Shown here: positions 13,850 to 22,092 of the stretch, one piece after another | Numbering within the stretch: position 1 is the first letter of the stretch | Layout: each line of letters begins with the position of its first letter | Source of the DNA: an uncultured Clostridia bacterium | Lineage (GTDB): Bacteria; Bacillota; Clostridia; Christensenellales; CAG-138 | Reading direction: 5' to 3' | Length of the DNA: 27,550 nucleotides | Assembly: GCA_937915925.1 (NCBI GenBank) | Contig: CALGGM010000109.1 | Location: 1-27,550, forward strand | The notes under the pieces: generated by a model | The model's database searches: none | The model's input: the letters and a program-made list of their open reading frames with translations, nothing else | What the model was told of the DNA's origin: nothing | Position numbers and translations under genes: made by a program

Positions 13850-15226
13850 ATGGATTTTGAAGCAATCAAACGGGCGGCGGAAGGCTATCTTCCGAACATG
13901 ACGAAGTTTCTGCGGGATCTGATCGCGATCCCCAGCGAGAGCTGCGAGGAGGAGGGCGTGATTCGCCGCACGATCGCGGAGATGGAAGCGCTCGGCTTCG
14001 ACAAGGCGGAGATCGATCCGGAGGGCAACGCTTTGGGCTGGATGGGCGAAGGAAGCCGCATCATCGCGTTCGACGGACACATCGACACCGTCGGCATCGG
14101 CAACATCAATAACTGGGAGCACGATCCGTACGAGGGCTATGAGACCGACGACGTCATCTACGGACGCGGCGGTTCCGACCAGGAGGGCGGCGTGGTCGCG
14201 GCGGTATACGGCGCAAGGATCATGAAGGACCTGAACCTCATCCCCGAAGACACGAAGATCCTCGTCACCGCGACGGTGCAGGAGGAGGACTGCGACGGGC
14301 TTTGCTGGCAGTACATCCATAAGGAAGACGGCATTACGCCGGAGTTCGTCGTTTCCACCGAGCCGACCGACGGCGGCATCTACCGCGGCCATCGCGGACG
14401 CATGGAGATCCGCGTGGACGTCAAGGGCGTTTCGTGCCACGGCTCCGCGCCGGAACGCGGCGACAACGCGATCTACAAGATGGCGGACATTTTACGCGAG
14501 GTGCGCGCGCTGAACGAAAACACCGCAACGGACGCGGACGAGATCAAGGGGCTCGTGAAAATGCTCGATCCGAAGTACAACCCCGAGCATTACGAGGACG
14601 CGCGGTTCTTGGGTCGCGGCACGATCACGGCGTCGCAGATCTTCTACACCTCGCCGTCGCGCTGCGCGGTCGCGGACTCGTGCGCGGTCTCTCTCGACCG
14701 ACGCATGACCGCGGGCGAAACGTGGGATTCCTGCCTTGAGGAGATCCGTAATCTTCCGGCGTGCAAGAAGTACGGCGACGACGTCAAGGTCTCGATGTAC
14801 ATGTACGACCGTCCGGCGTGGACGGGGCTGAAGTACGAGACGGAGTGCTACTTCCCGACGTGGATCAACAAGGAAAGCGCGGCGCACGTACAGGCTTTGG
14901 TCGACGCGCATAAAGCGCTGTTTGGCGACAAGCGCATCGGGCACGAAAGCGCCATGCATCTTCGTAACCGCCCCTTGATCGACAAGTGGACGTTCTCGAC
15001 AAACGGCGTCAGCATTCAGGGACGTTACGGCATCCCGTGCGTGGGCTTCGGACCCGGCGCGGAATCGCAGGCGCACGCGCCGAACGAGATCACCTGGAAG
15101 CAGGACCTCGTGACCTGCGCGGCGCTGTATGCGGCGGTGCCGATGTGCTATAAGCCCGAAAACCGCACGGACGACGTGACGGAGTATCGCGCGGGCAAGA
15201 CCGATACCAAATTTGCAAACGACTGA
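13850..15226 (+). CDS. ygeY: YgeY-type M20 family metallohydrolase
   Basis: This 458-aa member of the M20/ArgE/DapE peptidase family matches the YgeY subgroup annotated as selenium-metabolism-linked hydrolase. It should cleave an amide or C-N bond in a small amino compound using two metal ions. Metal and catalytic residues are visible: GHID (76-79) with His77 and Asp79, GRGGSDQEGG (105-114) with bridging Asp110, QEED (144-147) with Glu145 and Glu146, a STEPTDGG segment and a distal SQAHAPNE His. The CHGSAPERGDNAIYK stretch belongs to the dimerisation domain. In enterobacteria ygeY lies with ygeW, ygeX and hyuA, a cluster tied to uric acid and 2,3-diaminopropionate breakdown; the exact reaction here is inferred. 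Start has AGAAAGGA upstream. Confidence 0.9.
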   Translation: MDFEAIKRAAEGYLPNMTKFLRDLIAIPSESCEEEGVIRRTIAEMEALGFDKAEIDPEGNALGWMGEGSRIIAFDGHIDTVGIGNINNWEHDPYEGYETDDVIYGRGGSDQEGGVVAAVYGARIMKDLNLIPEDTKILVTATVQEEDCDGLCWQYIHKEDGITPEFVVSTEPTDGGIYRGHRGRMEIRVDVKGVSCHGSAPERGDNAIYKMADILREVRALNENTATDADEIKGLVKMLDPKYNPEHYEDARFLGRGTITASQIFYTSPSRCAVADSCAVSLDRRMTAGETWDSCLEEIRNLPACKKYGDDVKVSMYMYDRPAWTGLKYETECYFPTWINKESAAHVQALVDAHKALFGDKRIGHESAMHLRNRPLIDKWTFSTNGVSIQGRYGIPCVGFGPGAESQAHAPNEITWKQDLVTCAALYAAVPMCYKPENRTDDVTEYRAGKTDTKFAND

Positions 15227-15237
15227 GGGAGGAACCT

Positions 15238-16458
15238 ATGAGCAACGTAAAGAAATATACCGATAAGCTGGATCAGCTGAAATTCGACGAAATGTACAAC
15301 GGCGACTTTTTCCTGACGTGGGAAAAGACCGACGACGAGATCGCGGCGGTGTTCACCGTGGCGGACGCGCTTCGGCATCTTCGCGAGAACAACATCTCCT
15401 GCAAGATCTTTGATTCGGGTCTCGGCATCTCGCTGTTCCGCGACAACTCCACCCGCACGCGCTTTTCGTTCGCGTCGGCGTGCAACCTCTTGGGGCTCGA
15501 GGTACAGGACCTTGACGAGGGCAAGAGCCAGATCGCGCACGGCGAAACGGTCCGCGAGACTGCGAATATGATCTCGTTCATGGCGGACGTCATCGGCATC
15601 CGCGACGACATGTACATCGGCAAGGGCAACACCTACATGCACAACGTCGTGAACGCCGTGACCGAGGGCAACAAGGCGGGCGTGCTCGAACAGAAGCCGA
15701 CGCTTGTCAACCTCCAGTGCGACATCGACCACCCCACGCAGTGCATGGCGGACATGCTGCACTGCATCCATGAGCTCGGCGGCAGCGACGACCTCGACGA
15801 GGCGATCAAGAACTTAAAGGGCAAGAAGGTCGCCATGACGTGGGCATACAGCCCATCGTACGGCAAACCTTTAAGCGTGCCGCAGGGCGTTGCGGGGCTG
15901 TTTACGCGCTTCGGCATGGACGTGACGCTCGCGTATCCCGAGGGCTACGAGATCATGGACGACGTCGTGAAGGTCGCGGAGGAGAACTGCAGGAAGTCCG
16001 GCGCGAAGTTCACCGTCACGCACGACATGAAGGAAGCGTTCAAGGACGCGGACATCGTGTACCCGAAATCCTGGGCGCCGTTTAAGGCAATGGAGGAGCG
16101 CACCGAGCTGTACGGAAACGGCGATTTAGAGGGCATCAAGGCGCTCGAAAAGCGGCTGCTCGCGCAGAACGCGGAGCACAAGGACTGGGAGTGCACCGAG
16201 GAAATGATGCAGCTCACCAAGGACGGCAAAGCGCTGTATCTCCACTGCCTGCCCGCGGACATCACCGACGTCTCCTGCGAAGCGGGCGAGGTTGCGGCTT
16301 CCGTCTTCGACCGCTATCGCGATCCTCTCTATAAGCAGGCTTCCTTCAAGCCCTACATCATCGCGGCGATGATCTTCCTCGCGAAGGTCAAAAACCCGCA
16401 GGCAACGCTTTTGAAGCTCGAAGCCGACGCCAAGAAACGCTGGGAGGGCATATCCTAA
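15238..16458 (+). CDS. ygeW: YgeW-type carbamoyltransferase
   Basis: This 406-aa protein matches the knotted carbamoyltransferase YgeW, related to aspartate and ornithine transcarbamoylases. Landmarks are FRDNSTRTR (67-75) binding carbamoyl phosphate, DIDHPTQCMAD with HPTQ, and LHCLPADI near the C terminus; a second-domain motif of classical OTCases is not obvious. YgeW is thought to act on a ureido or amino compound, with carbamoyl phosphate yielding ATP in catabolic direction, but its natural substrate is not firmly known. It lies 11 nt after ygeY with a GGGAGGA site, is the last gene of the operon, and a terminator follows at 16514. No carbamate kinase or ygeX is in the window. Confidence 0.92.
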   Translation: MSNVKKYTDKLDQLKFDEMYNGDFFLTWEKTDDEIAAVFTVADALRHLRENNISCKIFDSGLGISLFRDNSTRTRFSFASACNLLGLEVQDLDEGKSQIAHGETVRETANMISFMADVIGIRDDMYIGKGNTYMHNVVNAVTEGNKAGVLEQKPTLVNLQCDIDHPTQCMADMLHCIHELGGSDDLDEAIKNLKGKKVAMTWAYSPSYGKPLSVPQGVAGLFTRFGMDVTLAYPEGYEIMDDVVKVAEENCRKSGAKFTVTHDMKEAFKDADIVYPKSWAPFKAMEERTELYGNGDLEGIKALEKRLLAQNAEHKDWECTEEMMQLTKDGKALYLHCLPADITDVSCEAGEVAASVFDRYRDPLYKQASFKPYIIAAMIFLAKVKNPQATLLKLEADAKKRWEGIS

Positions 16459-16513
16459 CTCCATAACGTTCGCCTTTGGCGAATGCATAACTCTGAACTG
16501 TAAACTTGATTCG

Positions 16514-16540
16514 GGACCGGACGCAAACGCCGGTCCTTTT
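16514..16540 (+). terminator. Terminator of the ygeY-ygeW operon
   Basis: GGACCGG (16514-16520), a 9-nt loop, CCGGTCC (16530-16536), then TTTT. Confidence 0.8.
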
Positions 16541-16557
16541 GCGTACCGTATCCGGGA

Positions 16558-16766
16558 GAAAGATCCTTCGTCATCCCTTCGGAATCCTCAGGATGACAAT
16601 TCGGGTACTCCCTACTATGGTGTAACAGGTTATACTTGATGTGTCATCCTGAGGTGAAGCCGAAGGATCTTAAAGATTCTTCGTCGCTTTCCACTTCGCT
16701 GCGCTCCGTTACAGAGGTAGATCGCGCACTTCCCGCGCGTACCATCGCTCCTCAGAATGACACGCG
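16558..16766. repeat. R1 repeats, inverted pair plus an expanded copy
   Basis: R1 copies face each other at 16558-16600 and 16642-16671, so the transcript can fold into a long hairpin. A third copy (16674-16766) begins AGATTCTTCG and ends CTCAGAATGACA but carries an insert at 16691-16737 (core TCCGTTACAGAGGT). A related insert lies in opposite orientation at 23877-23926. Confidence 0.7.
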
Positions 16767-16822
16767 TTTTTTGCGTAGCTCTCTGTAGGGGCGGATCGCG
16801 CCGCGCGATCGTGAAAACGGAC

Positions 16823-16850
16823 CGTAGGGGACGCCGACCCCGGCGTCCCG
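16823..16850. repeat. R2 hairpin repeat copy
   Basis: The 28-bp core is identical to 3499-3526. It is preceded by GTGAAAACGGA and followed by a CTTGCGGTTCAA stretch, which also occurs beside the copy at 6.6 kb. Confidence 0.8.
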
Positions 16851-16918
16851 GAAAAAGGCTTGCGGTTCAATAGACGGAAAGGTTCACCCCAAACGCTTCG
16901 CACAAGTTTCCAAAACTC

Positions 16919-17043
16919 AAAACCGCCCCGGGGTGAGGGCGGTTTTGATAAGGATAGAGGGGGGTAATGATAAGGAGGAGTCCTTATTGATCAATCGGTC
17001 GGCGGGAGGGGTAACCCGCTTTCCTTTTGATGGCTTTAGTATA
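16919..17043. ncRNA. Possible structured RNA, strand uncertain
   Basis: Within 125 bp are three inverted repeats: AAAACCGCCC (16919-16928) with GGGCGGTTTT (16937-16946); ATAAGGA-GGAG-TCCTTAT (about 16970-16987); and GCGGG with CCCGC (about 17003-17020). The first resembles a terminator in either direction. On the minus strand a TATACT (17043-17038) could start a short RNA, but its -35 is poor: TTGACG lies only 11 nt away. I do not recognise a known RNA family, so this is a candidate only. Confidence 0.25.
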
Positions 17044-17215
17044 AACCGCAAATGCGTCAAAAATTCGTTATCCGTGTGAAAGAAGCGTCACAAGAATGTG
17101 AAGAAAATGCAAACTCCCGCCTTTTTTCGAAAAAATCAGAGAAATTATCCTCGTCCACGGCTGATCATCCTGTATTGTTCGCGGAAGATGGTTGCAGAAC
17201 GGTTTTGCTTTTTAC

Positions 17216-17244
17216 TTGACTATTCTCATCAAAACAATTATAAT
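17216..17244 (+). promoter_or_regulatory. Fic gene promoter
   Basis: TTGACT (17216-17221), 17 nt, perfect TATAAT (17239-17244), 30 nt before the ATG at 17274. It is covered by the palindrome at 17221-17255. Confidence 0.85.
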
Positions 17245-17255
17245 TGATGAGAATA
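17221..17255 (+). promoter_or_regulatory. Perfect 12-bp inverted repeat over the Fic promoter (operator)
   Basis: TATTCTCATCAA (17221-17232) and TTGATGAGAATA (17244-17255) are exact reverse complements, separated by 11 bases. The pair fills the spacer and overlaps the -10 element, so a bound dimer would block RNA polymerase. The likely binder is the Fic protein itself through its C-terminal winged helix; this is inference. Confidence 0.8.
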
Positions 17256-17273
17256 ACAAAAGAGGTGACGAGA

Positions 17274-18317
17274 ATGCGCACGTTTGATTATACATTTTTG
17301 CGAAAAAGGACTTGGGACAACGAGATCGTAAACTACCTGTCGCAGATTCATGAGCTGAAGGGCAGGCAGACGGTGTTTCTTCGGCAAAAGCCGGAGGCAC
17401 TCGAAAAGCTTGTGGAGATTGCCAAGGTGCAGAGCACGGAATCGTCCAATGCGATCGAGGGCATCCGAACGACGGAAACGCGCCTAAAGCAGCTGATGCA
17501 GGAAAAGACGACGCCGAGGAGCCGCGACGAAAAGGAGATCGCGGGCTATCGCGACGCGCTGAACACGGTGCATGAGAATTTCGAATACATCCCGCTGACG
17601 CCGAATTATATTCTGCAGCTGCATAAGATCATGTTCAGCCATGCGGACAACGCGTTCGGCGGCTCCTTTAAGAACGTACAGAACTACATCAGCGCGACGG
17701 CGGCGGACGGCAAAACCTTCACGCTTTTCACACCGCTTGCGCCCTATGAGACGCCGGACGCCATGCAGTCGCTCTGCGACGCATATAATCGCGCTGTCGG
17801 TGAGGGCAGGACGGACGCGCTGATTTTGATCCCGTGCTTTATTCACGATTTCCTGTGCATCCATCCGTTTATCGACGGCAACGGCAGAATGAGCAGACTT
17901 TTGACGACGCTTCTGTTGTATCGCAGCGGCTATGAGATCGGACGGTACATCTCCCTCGAAGCGAAGATCGCCGATACCAAGAGCGATTATTACGGTACCC
18001 TGGAGGCGTCGCAAACCGGTTGGCACGAGGGGAACGACGATCCGACGCTGTTTATCAAGTACCTGCTCGGCACGATCGTTGCGGCATACCGCGATTTTGA
18101 GGAGCGCATGGAGCTTGTCGCGCCGTCGCCGCTTGATACCGTCCGCAATGCGATCAGGACAAGGATCGGCAGGTTCACGAAAGCCGAGATTGCCGGACTT
18201 TGCACCTCCATGAGCGCGGCGTCGGTGGAACGGCATCTTCGCGCGCTTTGCGAAACCGGCGAGATCGAAAAGCACGGCGGCGGACGCTCGACATATTACG
18301 TCCGCAAAACGCTCTGA
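17274..18317 (+). CDS. Fic family protein with N-terminal inhibitory helix and C-terminal winged helix
   Basis: This 347-aa Fic protein most likely transfers AMP from ATP to a protein target. The N-terminal part contains SNAIEG (58-63), the S/TxxxE[G/N] inhibitory motif that blocks the active site in class II Fic proteins. The Fic core has HPFIDGNGR (197-205) with catalytic His197, Asp201 and the phosphate-binding GNGR. Residues about 287-345 look like a winged helix (RFTKAEIAGLCTSMSAASVERHLRALCETGEIEKHG), suggesting DNA binding. The start is set by AGAGGTG upstream of ATG 17274; the longer frame from 17244 begins inside the -10. A perfect palindrome overlies the promoter. Self-regulated expression is inferred; the target is unknown. 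Confidence 0.93.
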   Translation: MRTFDYTFLRKRTWDNEIVNYLSQIHELKGRQTVFLRQKPEALEKLVEIAKVQSTESSNAIEGIRTTETRLKQLMQEKTTPRSRDEKEIAGYRDALNTVHENFEYIPLTPNYILQLHKIMFSHADNAFGGSFKNVQNYISATAADGKTFTLFTPLAPYETPDAMQSLCDAYNRAVGEGRTDALILIPCFIHDFLCIHPFIDGNGRMSRLLTTLLLYRSGYEIGRYISLEAKIADTKSDYYGTLEASQTGWHEGNDDPTLFIKYLLGTIVAAYRDFEERMELVAPSPLDTVRNAIRTRIGRFTKAEIAGLCTSMSAASVERHLRALCETGEIEKHGGGRSTYYVRKTL

Positions 18318-18413
18318 AAAACCGACCGAAAAAAGTTGCGACGCATGAAACCGATCGCGGCTGTGGTACGTCTTATTGATATAGAGGATCGAAGCGGCGC
18401 TGCGGAAATTCCT

Positions 18414-18441
18414 TTGTAATTTATAAAGAAAGTGATATAAT
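18414..18441 (+). promoter_or_regulatory. Promoter of the transglutaminase-like gene
   Basis: TTGTAA (18414-18419), 16 nt, perfect TATAAT (18436-18441), about 80 nt before the ATG. Confidence 0.75.
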
Positions 18442-18519
18442 AAAAAATACCGTCCGAAAGAGGACGGCGGCGCGTGCGAACGGGGAGAAAATACGCGGCG
18501 GACGCGCATGGAGAAGACG

Positions 18520-20535
18520 ATGGAACAGAAGAAAACCAAACGGATCATATGGATCTGCGTTGCCGGCGTTCTGGCTTTGGCGGTCGGTCTGATCGTCGCG
18601 CAGTATATCGGGCTCCGTCCGATCGTTGCCGTCGAGGCGGGCGACGCGCTGCCCGCGCTGCGGGAAGGCGACCGCTACGCACAGGATTACGGCACGCTTG
18701 CCGTCGGCACGCACGTGGTCAAGGTCGTGCATCACGGGATCCCGACGCCGGTGCTGGTGCGTGTACGCGACACCGCTGCGCCGACCGCCGAGCCGCGCGA
18801 ACTGACGCTTGCGTACGGCGAAACGGCGAAGCCGGACAAGCTGATCTCGCGCATTCGCGATGCGAGCGTGGTCAGCGTTTCGTTTGAGGAACCGTTCGAT
18901 TTCGACCGGATCGGCGATTTTGACGTTACGGTCGCGCTCGAGGACGCGTCCGGCAACCGGAGCACGGTCGCCTCGAAGATGCATATCCGTGCGACCGTCG
19001 ACGGCGTCGCGCGGGAGGCGGGCGATCCGATCCCCGAGGCAAAGGCGTTCCTGTACAAGAGCGCGGAGGCGGAGCTTTTGAGCACGCTTTCCGCGGACAT
19101 GATGCATCACATCGGGACATACCCGATCGAGTTCCGCCTTGCAAACGGACAGACGGCAGCGTCGACGCTGACCGTTTCGGACACGACGCCGCCGCAGGGC
19201 GAGAGCACGACGGTGTGGATCCGTCCCGGCGATCCGCTGTCCCCGGAAATGCTCGTAAAATTACCGCACGACGAAACGGATCTGACGTTCGCGTTTCTCA
19301 GCGAGCCGGACGAATCGCTGCCCGAGGTGCAGACGGTCGCCGTCCGCATGACCGACGAGGCGGGCAACACCGCGGACGTCGAGAGCAAGCTGATCGTTTC
19401 GCGCATCGAGCCGATCGCGATCGAGGCGTCCGACGAGCCGCTGACCGCAGACCGGCTGGCGTCACGCGGCGAGATCGTGCTGGACGAGCCGTTTGTGCCG
19501 AACACCACCGGCATCTACACGGTGAACGCGACGGTGGACGGCGAGGCGGACTTCGTGCTGGTGACGGTCGTGGACACGACCCCGCCGACCGTGGAGAAGC
19601 GCGGCGACGCCGTGCTGTATACCGGACATCCGGCCGCGCCGGAAACGGCGTTTGCGGCGACGGATTTTTCGCCCGTAACGTTCACATGGCTCACGGAACC
19701 GGATTGGACCACGGCGGGCGAGCAGAGCGTGCGCGTCATGGCGCGGGACGGCGAGGGCAACGAGACCGAGCTTTCGGAAACGGTCACGGTTGAGGACGAC
19801 GTTGAGCCGCCGGTGCTGTACGGCGTGGTCGACCGGATCGCCTACGTCGGCGAGCCGATCGCCTATCTTGCCGAGGTCTACGCGGAGGACGCCGTGGACG
19901 GCAAGACCGAGGTCACCGTGGAGTCGGGCGTGCAGGCGGACAAGGCGGGCACGTATGAGGTCACGTTCATCACGGAGGACTTTTCCGGCAACCGCGCAAG
20001 CGCGACGTGCAAGTACAAGCTCGTTTCCGCAACGGTCACCGAGGCGGAGATACACGAGCTCGCGCAGGAGGTCCTGAGCCGGATCATCACGGACGATATG
20101 GTGACGGCGGAAAAACTCAAGGCGGTGTTCGATTATACGCGCGGACACGTTCACTATGTCGGAGACTCGAATAAGTCGGACTGGCGCAAGGAAGCCGCGC
20201 GCGGGTTCCGCACGGGCAGAGGCGATTGCTTCACGTTCTATTCCGTGACGCGCGCGCTGCTGGATGAGCTCGGCATCGAGTACATGAGCGTTCAGCGGCA
20301 GGGCGGCCGAACGCGGCATTACTGGACGATCGTCAACATCGGCACCGGCTGGTACCATTTCGATACGACCGTCGCCCCGCACCACAAGCATAAATGCTTT
20401 ATGTGGACGAACGCGCAATGCAAGGTCAAGCCGTATTTCTGGCGCTACAATGAATCGAAGTACCCGGAGATCGCAACCGAGAAGTTCGATTACAACGAGG
20501 TCGTCCGCATGGAGCGCGAAGGCTTGCTGCCGTAA
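18520..20535 (+). CDS. Membrane-anchored Ig-like/transglutaminase-like protein
   Basis: This 671-aa protein has an N-terminal membrane anchor (about 8-30). Several beta-sandwich, DUF5011/Ig-like modules follow, their borders marked by DTAAP (84), DTTPP (221), DTTPP (352) and DVEPP (427). The C-terminal transglutaminase-like cysteine domain spans about 510-671. The catalytic triad is complete: Cys570 in GRGDCFTFYS, His600 in RTRHYWTIV and Asp615 in YHFDTT. It is expected outside the membrane, acting on cell-wall or surface protein amides, as a hydrolase or cross-linker; the substrate is unknown. The start at 18520 has GGAG six bases upstream; the ATG at 18508 lacks a site. It has its own promoter. 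Confidence 0.88.
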   Translation: MEQKKTKRIIWICVAGVLALAVGLIVAQYIGLRPIVAVEAGDALPALREGDRYAQDYGTLAVGTHVVKVVHHGIPTPVLVRVRDTAAPTAEPRELTLAYGETAKPDKLISRIRDASVVSVSFEEPFDFDRIGDFDVTVALEDASGNRSTVASKMHIRATVDGVAREAGDPIPEAKAFLYKSAEAELLSTLSADMMHHIGTYPIEFRLANGQTAASTLTVSDTTPPQGESTTVWIRPGDPLSPEMLVKLPHDETDLTFAFLSEPDESLPEVQTVAVRMTDEAGNTADVESKLIVSRIEPIAIEASDEPLTADRLASRGEIVLDEPFVPNTTGIYTVNATVDGEADFVLVTVVDTTPPTVEKRGDAVLYTGHPAAPETAFAATDFSPVTFTWLTEPDWTTAGEQSVRVMARDGEGNETELSETVTVEDDVEPPVLYGVVDRIAYVGEPIAYLAEVYAEDAVDGKTEVTVESGVQADKAGTYEVTFITEDFSGNRASATCKYKLVSATVTEAEIHELAQEVLSRIITDDMVTAEKLKAVFDYTRGHVHYVGDSNKSDWRKEAARGFRTGRGDCFTFYSVTRALLDELGIEYMSVQRQGGRTRHYWTIVNIGTGWYHFDTTVAPHHKHKCFMWTNAQCKVKPYFWRYNESKYPEIATEKFDYNEVVRMEREGLLP

Positions 20536-20547
20536 TAAAAGAAGAGT

Positions 20548-20579
20548 AAAAACAGCACGGACAGGCGACAGCCTGTCCG
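20548..20579. terminator. Bidirectional hairpin, terminator mainly for the minus strand
   Basis: CGGACAGGC (20558-20566), GACA, GCCTGTCCG (20571-20579). On the minus strand it is followed within six bases by TTTTT (20552-20548). On the plus strand the T-run is poor. Confidence 0.75.
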
Positions 20580-20603
20580 CACTGCTTTCAGAGGGGTGTA
20601 GGT

Positions 20604-21101
20604 TCAGATCTGCGGCTCGCCGTCCGGATCCGGCTTGGCGGGCTCGTCCGGCGTGACAGGCGAAGCCTGCGCGGCGAACGACGGCTGCGGCGCTTTTGTA
20701 AATGCGCTGCCGATCTCCTTCAGACCGAACGCAAGGATCATCAGTCCGATCGCGATGATCAGGGTCCGGAATGCCTTAATGACCGATTCGGAGAGCGCTC
20801 TCGTGGCGTAGAAGGTGGCTGCGGTCGCCTGGAAGATATCGTTTTCCGCGTCCACGACCGTTTCGATGGAATCGTTGATATCGTCGAGCGTATCGACGAT
20901 CTTGACGGAACCGTCATAAATGTAGGTGTAGAAGTCCGCGCCGAATTTCGCGCTGTCGAGCCGATGGTACGGCGCGGAATATTGGTACGTTTTATTGATG
21001 CCCACATAGTGGGTGTAAACCTCGCTGTCGAACGACGCGCCGAGAATGATCACGGCGATCCCGATCAGCAAACATAGAATGGCAATGATTTTCTTTAACA
21101 T
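20604..21101 (-). CDS. Two-helix membrane protein of unknown function
   Basis: This 165-aa protein has an N-terminal membrane helix (about 3-23) and a second at about 112-128. Between them is a roughly 85-residue extracytoplasmic region (SFDSEVYTHYVGINKTYQY ... VDTLDDINDSIETVVDAENDI) that looks helical in its second half. The cytoplasmic tail is Pro/Asp-rich (PVTPDEPAKPDPDGEPQI). The start at 21101 has GGGAGGA eight bases upstream; the longer frame has none. I recognise no family. A terminator hairpin follows. The upstream neighbour on the same strand is another small membrane protein 153 bp away. Confidence 0.8.
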   Translation of the reverse strand: MLKKIIAILCLLIGIAVIILGASFDSEVYTHYVGINKTYQYSAPYHRLDSAKFGADFYTYIYDGSVKIVDTLDDINDSIETVVDAENDIFQATAATFYATRALSESVIKAFRTLIIAIGLMILAFGLKEIGSAFTKAPQPSFAAQASPVTPDEPAKPDPDGEPQI

Positions 21102-21254
21102 GTATTGATTCCTCCCGATACTCTGTCTTGCGGTAATAAAGGATGATCCCAAACCCTCGCTGCTTCGGAAACGGCAGGCGATCCCGTCGCTTCGGTCAGC
21201 GTAAAATCAGGCGCCGATACGGACGCGCGGGCAGAAGATCGCGGCGAGAAAGAC

Positions 21255-21503
21255 TCAATCGCCTAAGATGCTGTTGAAATAGTTGTCGTACGTGTAGCCT
21301 TTTCCGCCGCACCACGGACAGCGATCGCCGTTGACCCTGCCGCTGCCGCCGCAGTAGTTGCATCTGGTTGACCGCTGACTTCCGCTGCTGCCGGAGCTTC
21401 CGGAATCGTCGCCGAGACAGCTCGCGCAGGACCCCAGGAGAAGCAGCAGGACAAGCACCAGCACCACGATCACAAACGTGCCGCCGCCTTTGTTGTTTTC
21501 CAT
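21255..21503 (-). CDS. Small membrane protein with a DnaJ-type zinc-binding motif
   Basis: This 82-aa protein has one membrane helix (about 9-24), a Ser/Gly-rich linker and a C-terminal pair of motifs, CNYCGGSG (48-55) and CPWCGGKG (62-69). These match the CxxCxGxG units of the DnaJ zinc domain. The sequence LLLGSC at 21-26 could act as a lipobox, but the N terminus MENNKGGG is weakly basic, so a plain membrane anchor is equally likely. AAAGGGG eight bases upstream supports the start. No J domain is present. It may be a metal-binding or thiol-active membrane protein; function unknown. Confidence 0.77.
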   Translation of the reverse strand: MENNKGGGTFVIVVLVLVLLLLLGSCASCLGDDSGSSGSSGSQRSTRCNYCGGSGRVNGDRCPWCGGKGYTYDNYFNSILGD

Positions 21504-21785
21504 AACATTTACCCCTTTCTTTTATCCTTTCACCAATAGGATAAGAAGCGTACGGTTCGGTTTTGCGATTTCATAAAATATATAATATATAATTAGAATA
21601 TAAAAGAAAAGGAGATCCTTCGTCGCTTCGCGCCTCAGGATAACACATGCTTTGTTCGCGGCATTCCAATTTCTGTCATTCGAAAGTCATTCCGAGCCGA
21701 AGGCGAAGAATCTCCCCGCGCCGCGGCAACGGACGACCGACGGTTGTCCCTGCAGGGTAAGGAGCTCATGTTTGCGTCAACGGAC

Positions 21786-22047
21786 CGTAGGGGACGCCGA
21801 CCCCGGCGTCCCGTCAAAAAGCACAACAGCGGAACGGGAAGGTGATACCTTCCCCTACAACCTCCGTAGGGGCGGATCGATCCGCCCGCGAAATGATTCC
21901 GTAGGGGGCGCCGACCCCGGCGTCCCGTCAAAAAGCACAACAGCGGAACGGGAAGGTGATACCTTCCCCTACAACCTCCGTAGGGGCGGATCGCATCCGC
22001 CCGCGAAATGATTCCGTAGGGGGCGTCCTCCGGACGCCCCGCAAAGA
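21786..22047. repeat. Tandem duplication of a 114/115-bp compound repeat plus partial third unit
   Basis: Unit 1 (21786-21899) and unit 2 (21900-22014) are nearly identical. The differences I see are GGGGAC versus GGGGGC near the start and GATCGATCC versus GATCGCATCC. Each contains an R2 hairpin, the hairpin GGAAGGTGATACCTTCC and the hairpin GGCGGATCGATCCGCC or its variant. A third unit begins at 22015 but changes to a different hairpin, GGGGCGTCCTCCGGACGCCCC with one base variation. Confidence 0.85.
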
Positions 22048-22092
22048 GAAAAGAGAAGAGAGAAGAGAGAAGAGAGAACAGAGAAAAGAAAC
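22042..22092. repeat. GA-rich purine tract
   Basis: About 50 bases almost wholly of A and G, built from near-repeats of AGAGAAG and AGAGAGA. It follows the tandem repeat and may be prone to slippage. Confidence 0.7.

Larger units (their letters stand above)
16459..17273. other. 815-bp intergenic region with repeats and a structured segment
   Basis: After the ygeW terminator it holds R1 repeats (16558-16600 plus orientation, 16642-16671 minus orientation, and an expanded copy at 16674-16766) and an R2 copy (16823-16850). A compact structured segment (16919-17043) and the Fic promoter/operator come next. The stretch from about 17050 to 17200 is AT-richer with no gene that I can support. Confidence 0.7.

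Noticed and set aside
18508..18519. Earlier ATG for the transglutaminase-like protein
   Set aside because: No site at usual distance; ATG at 18520 has GGAG six bases upstream.
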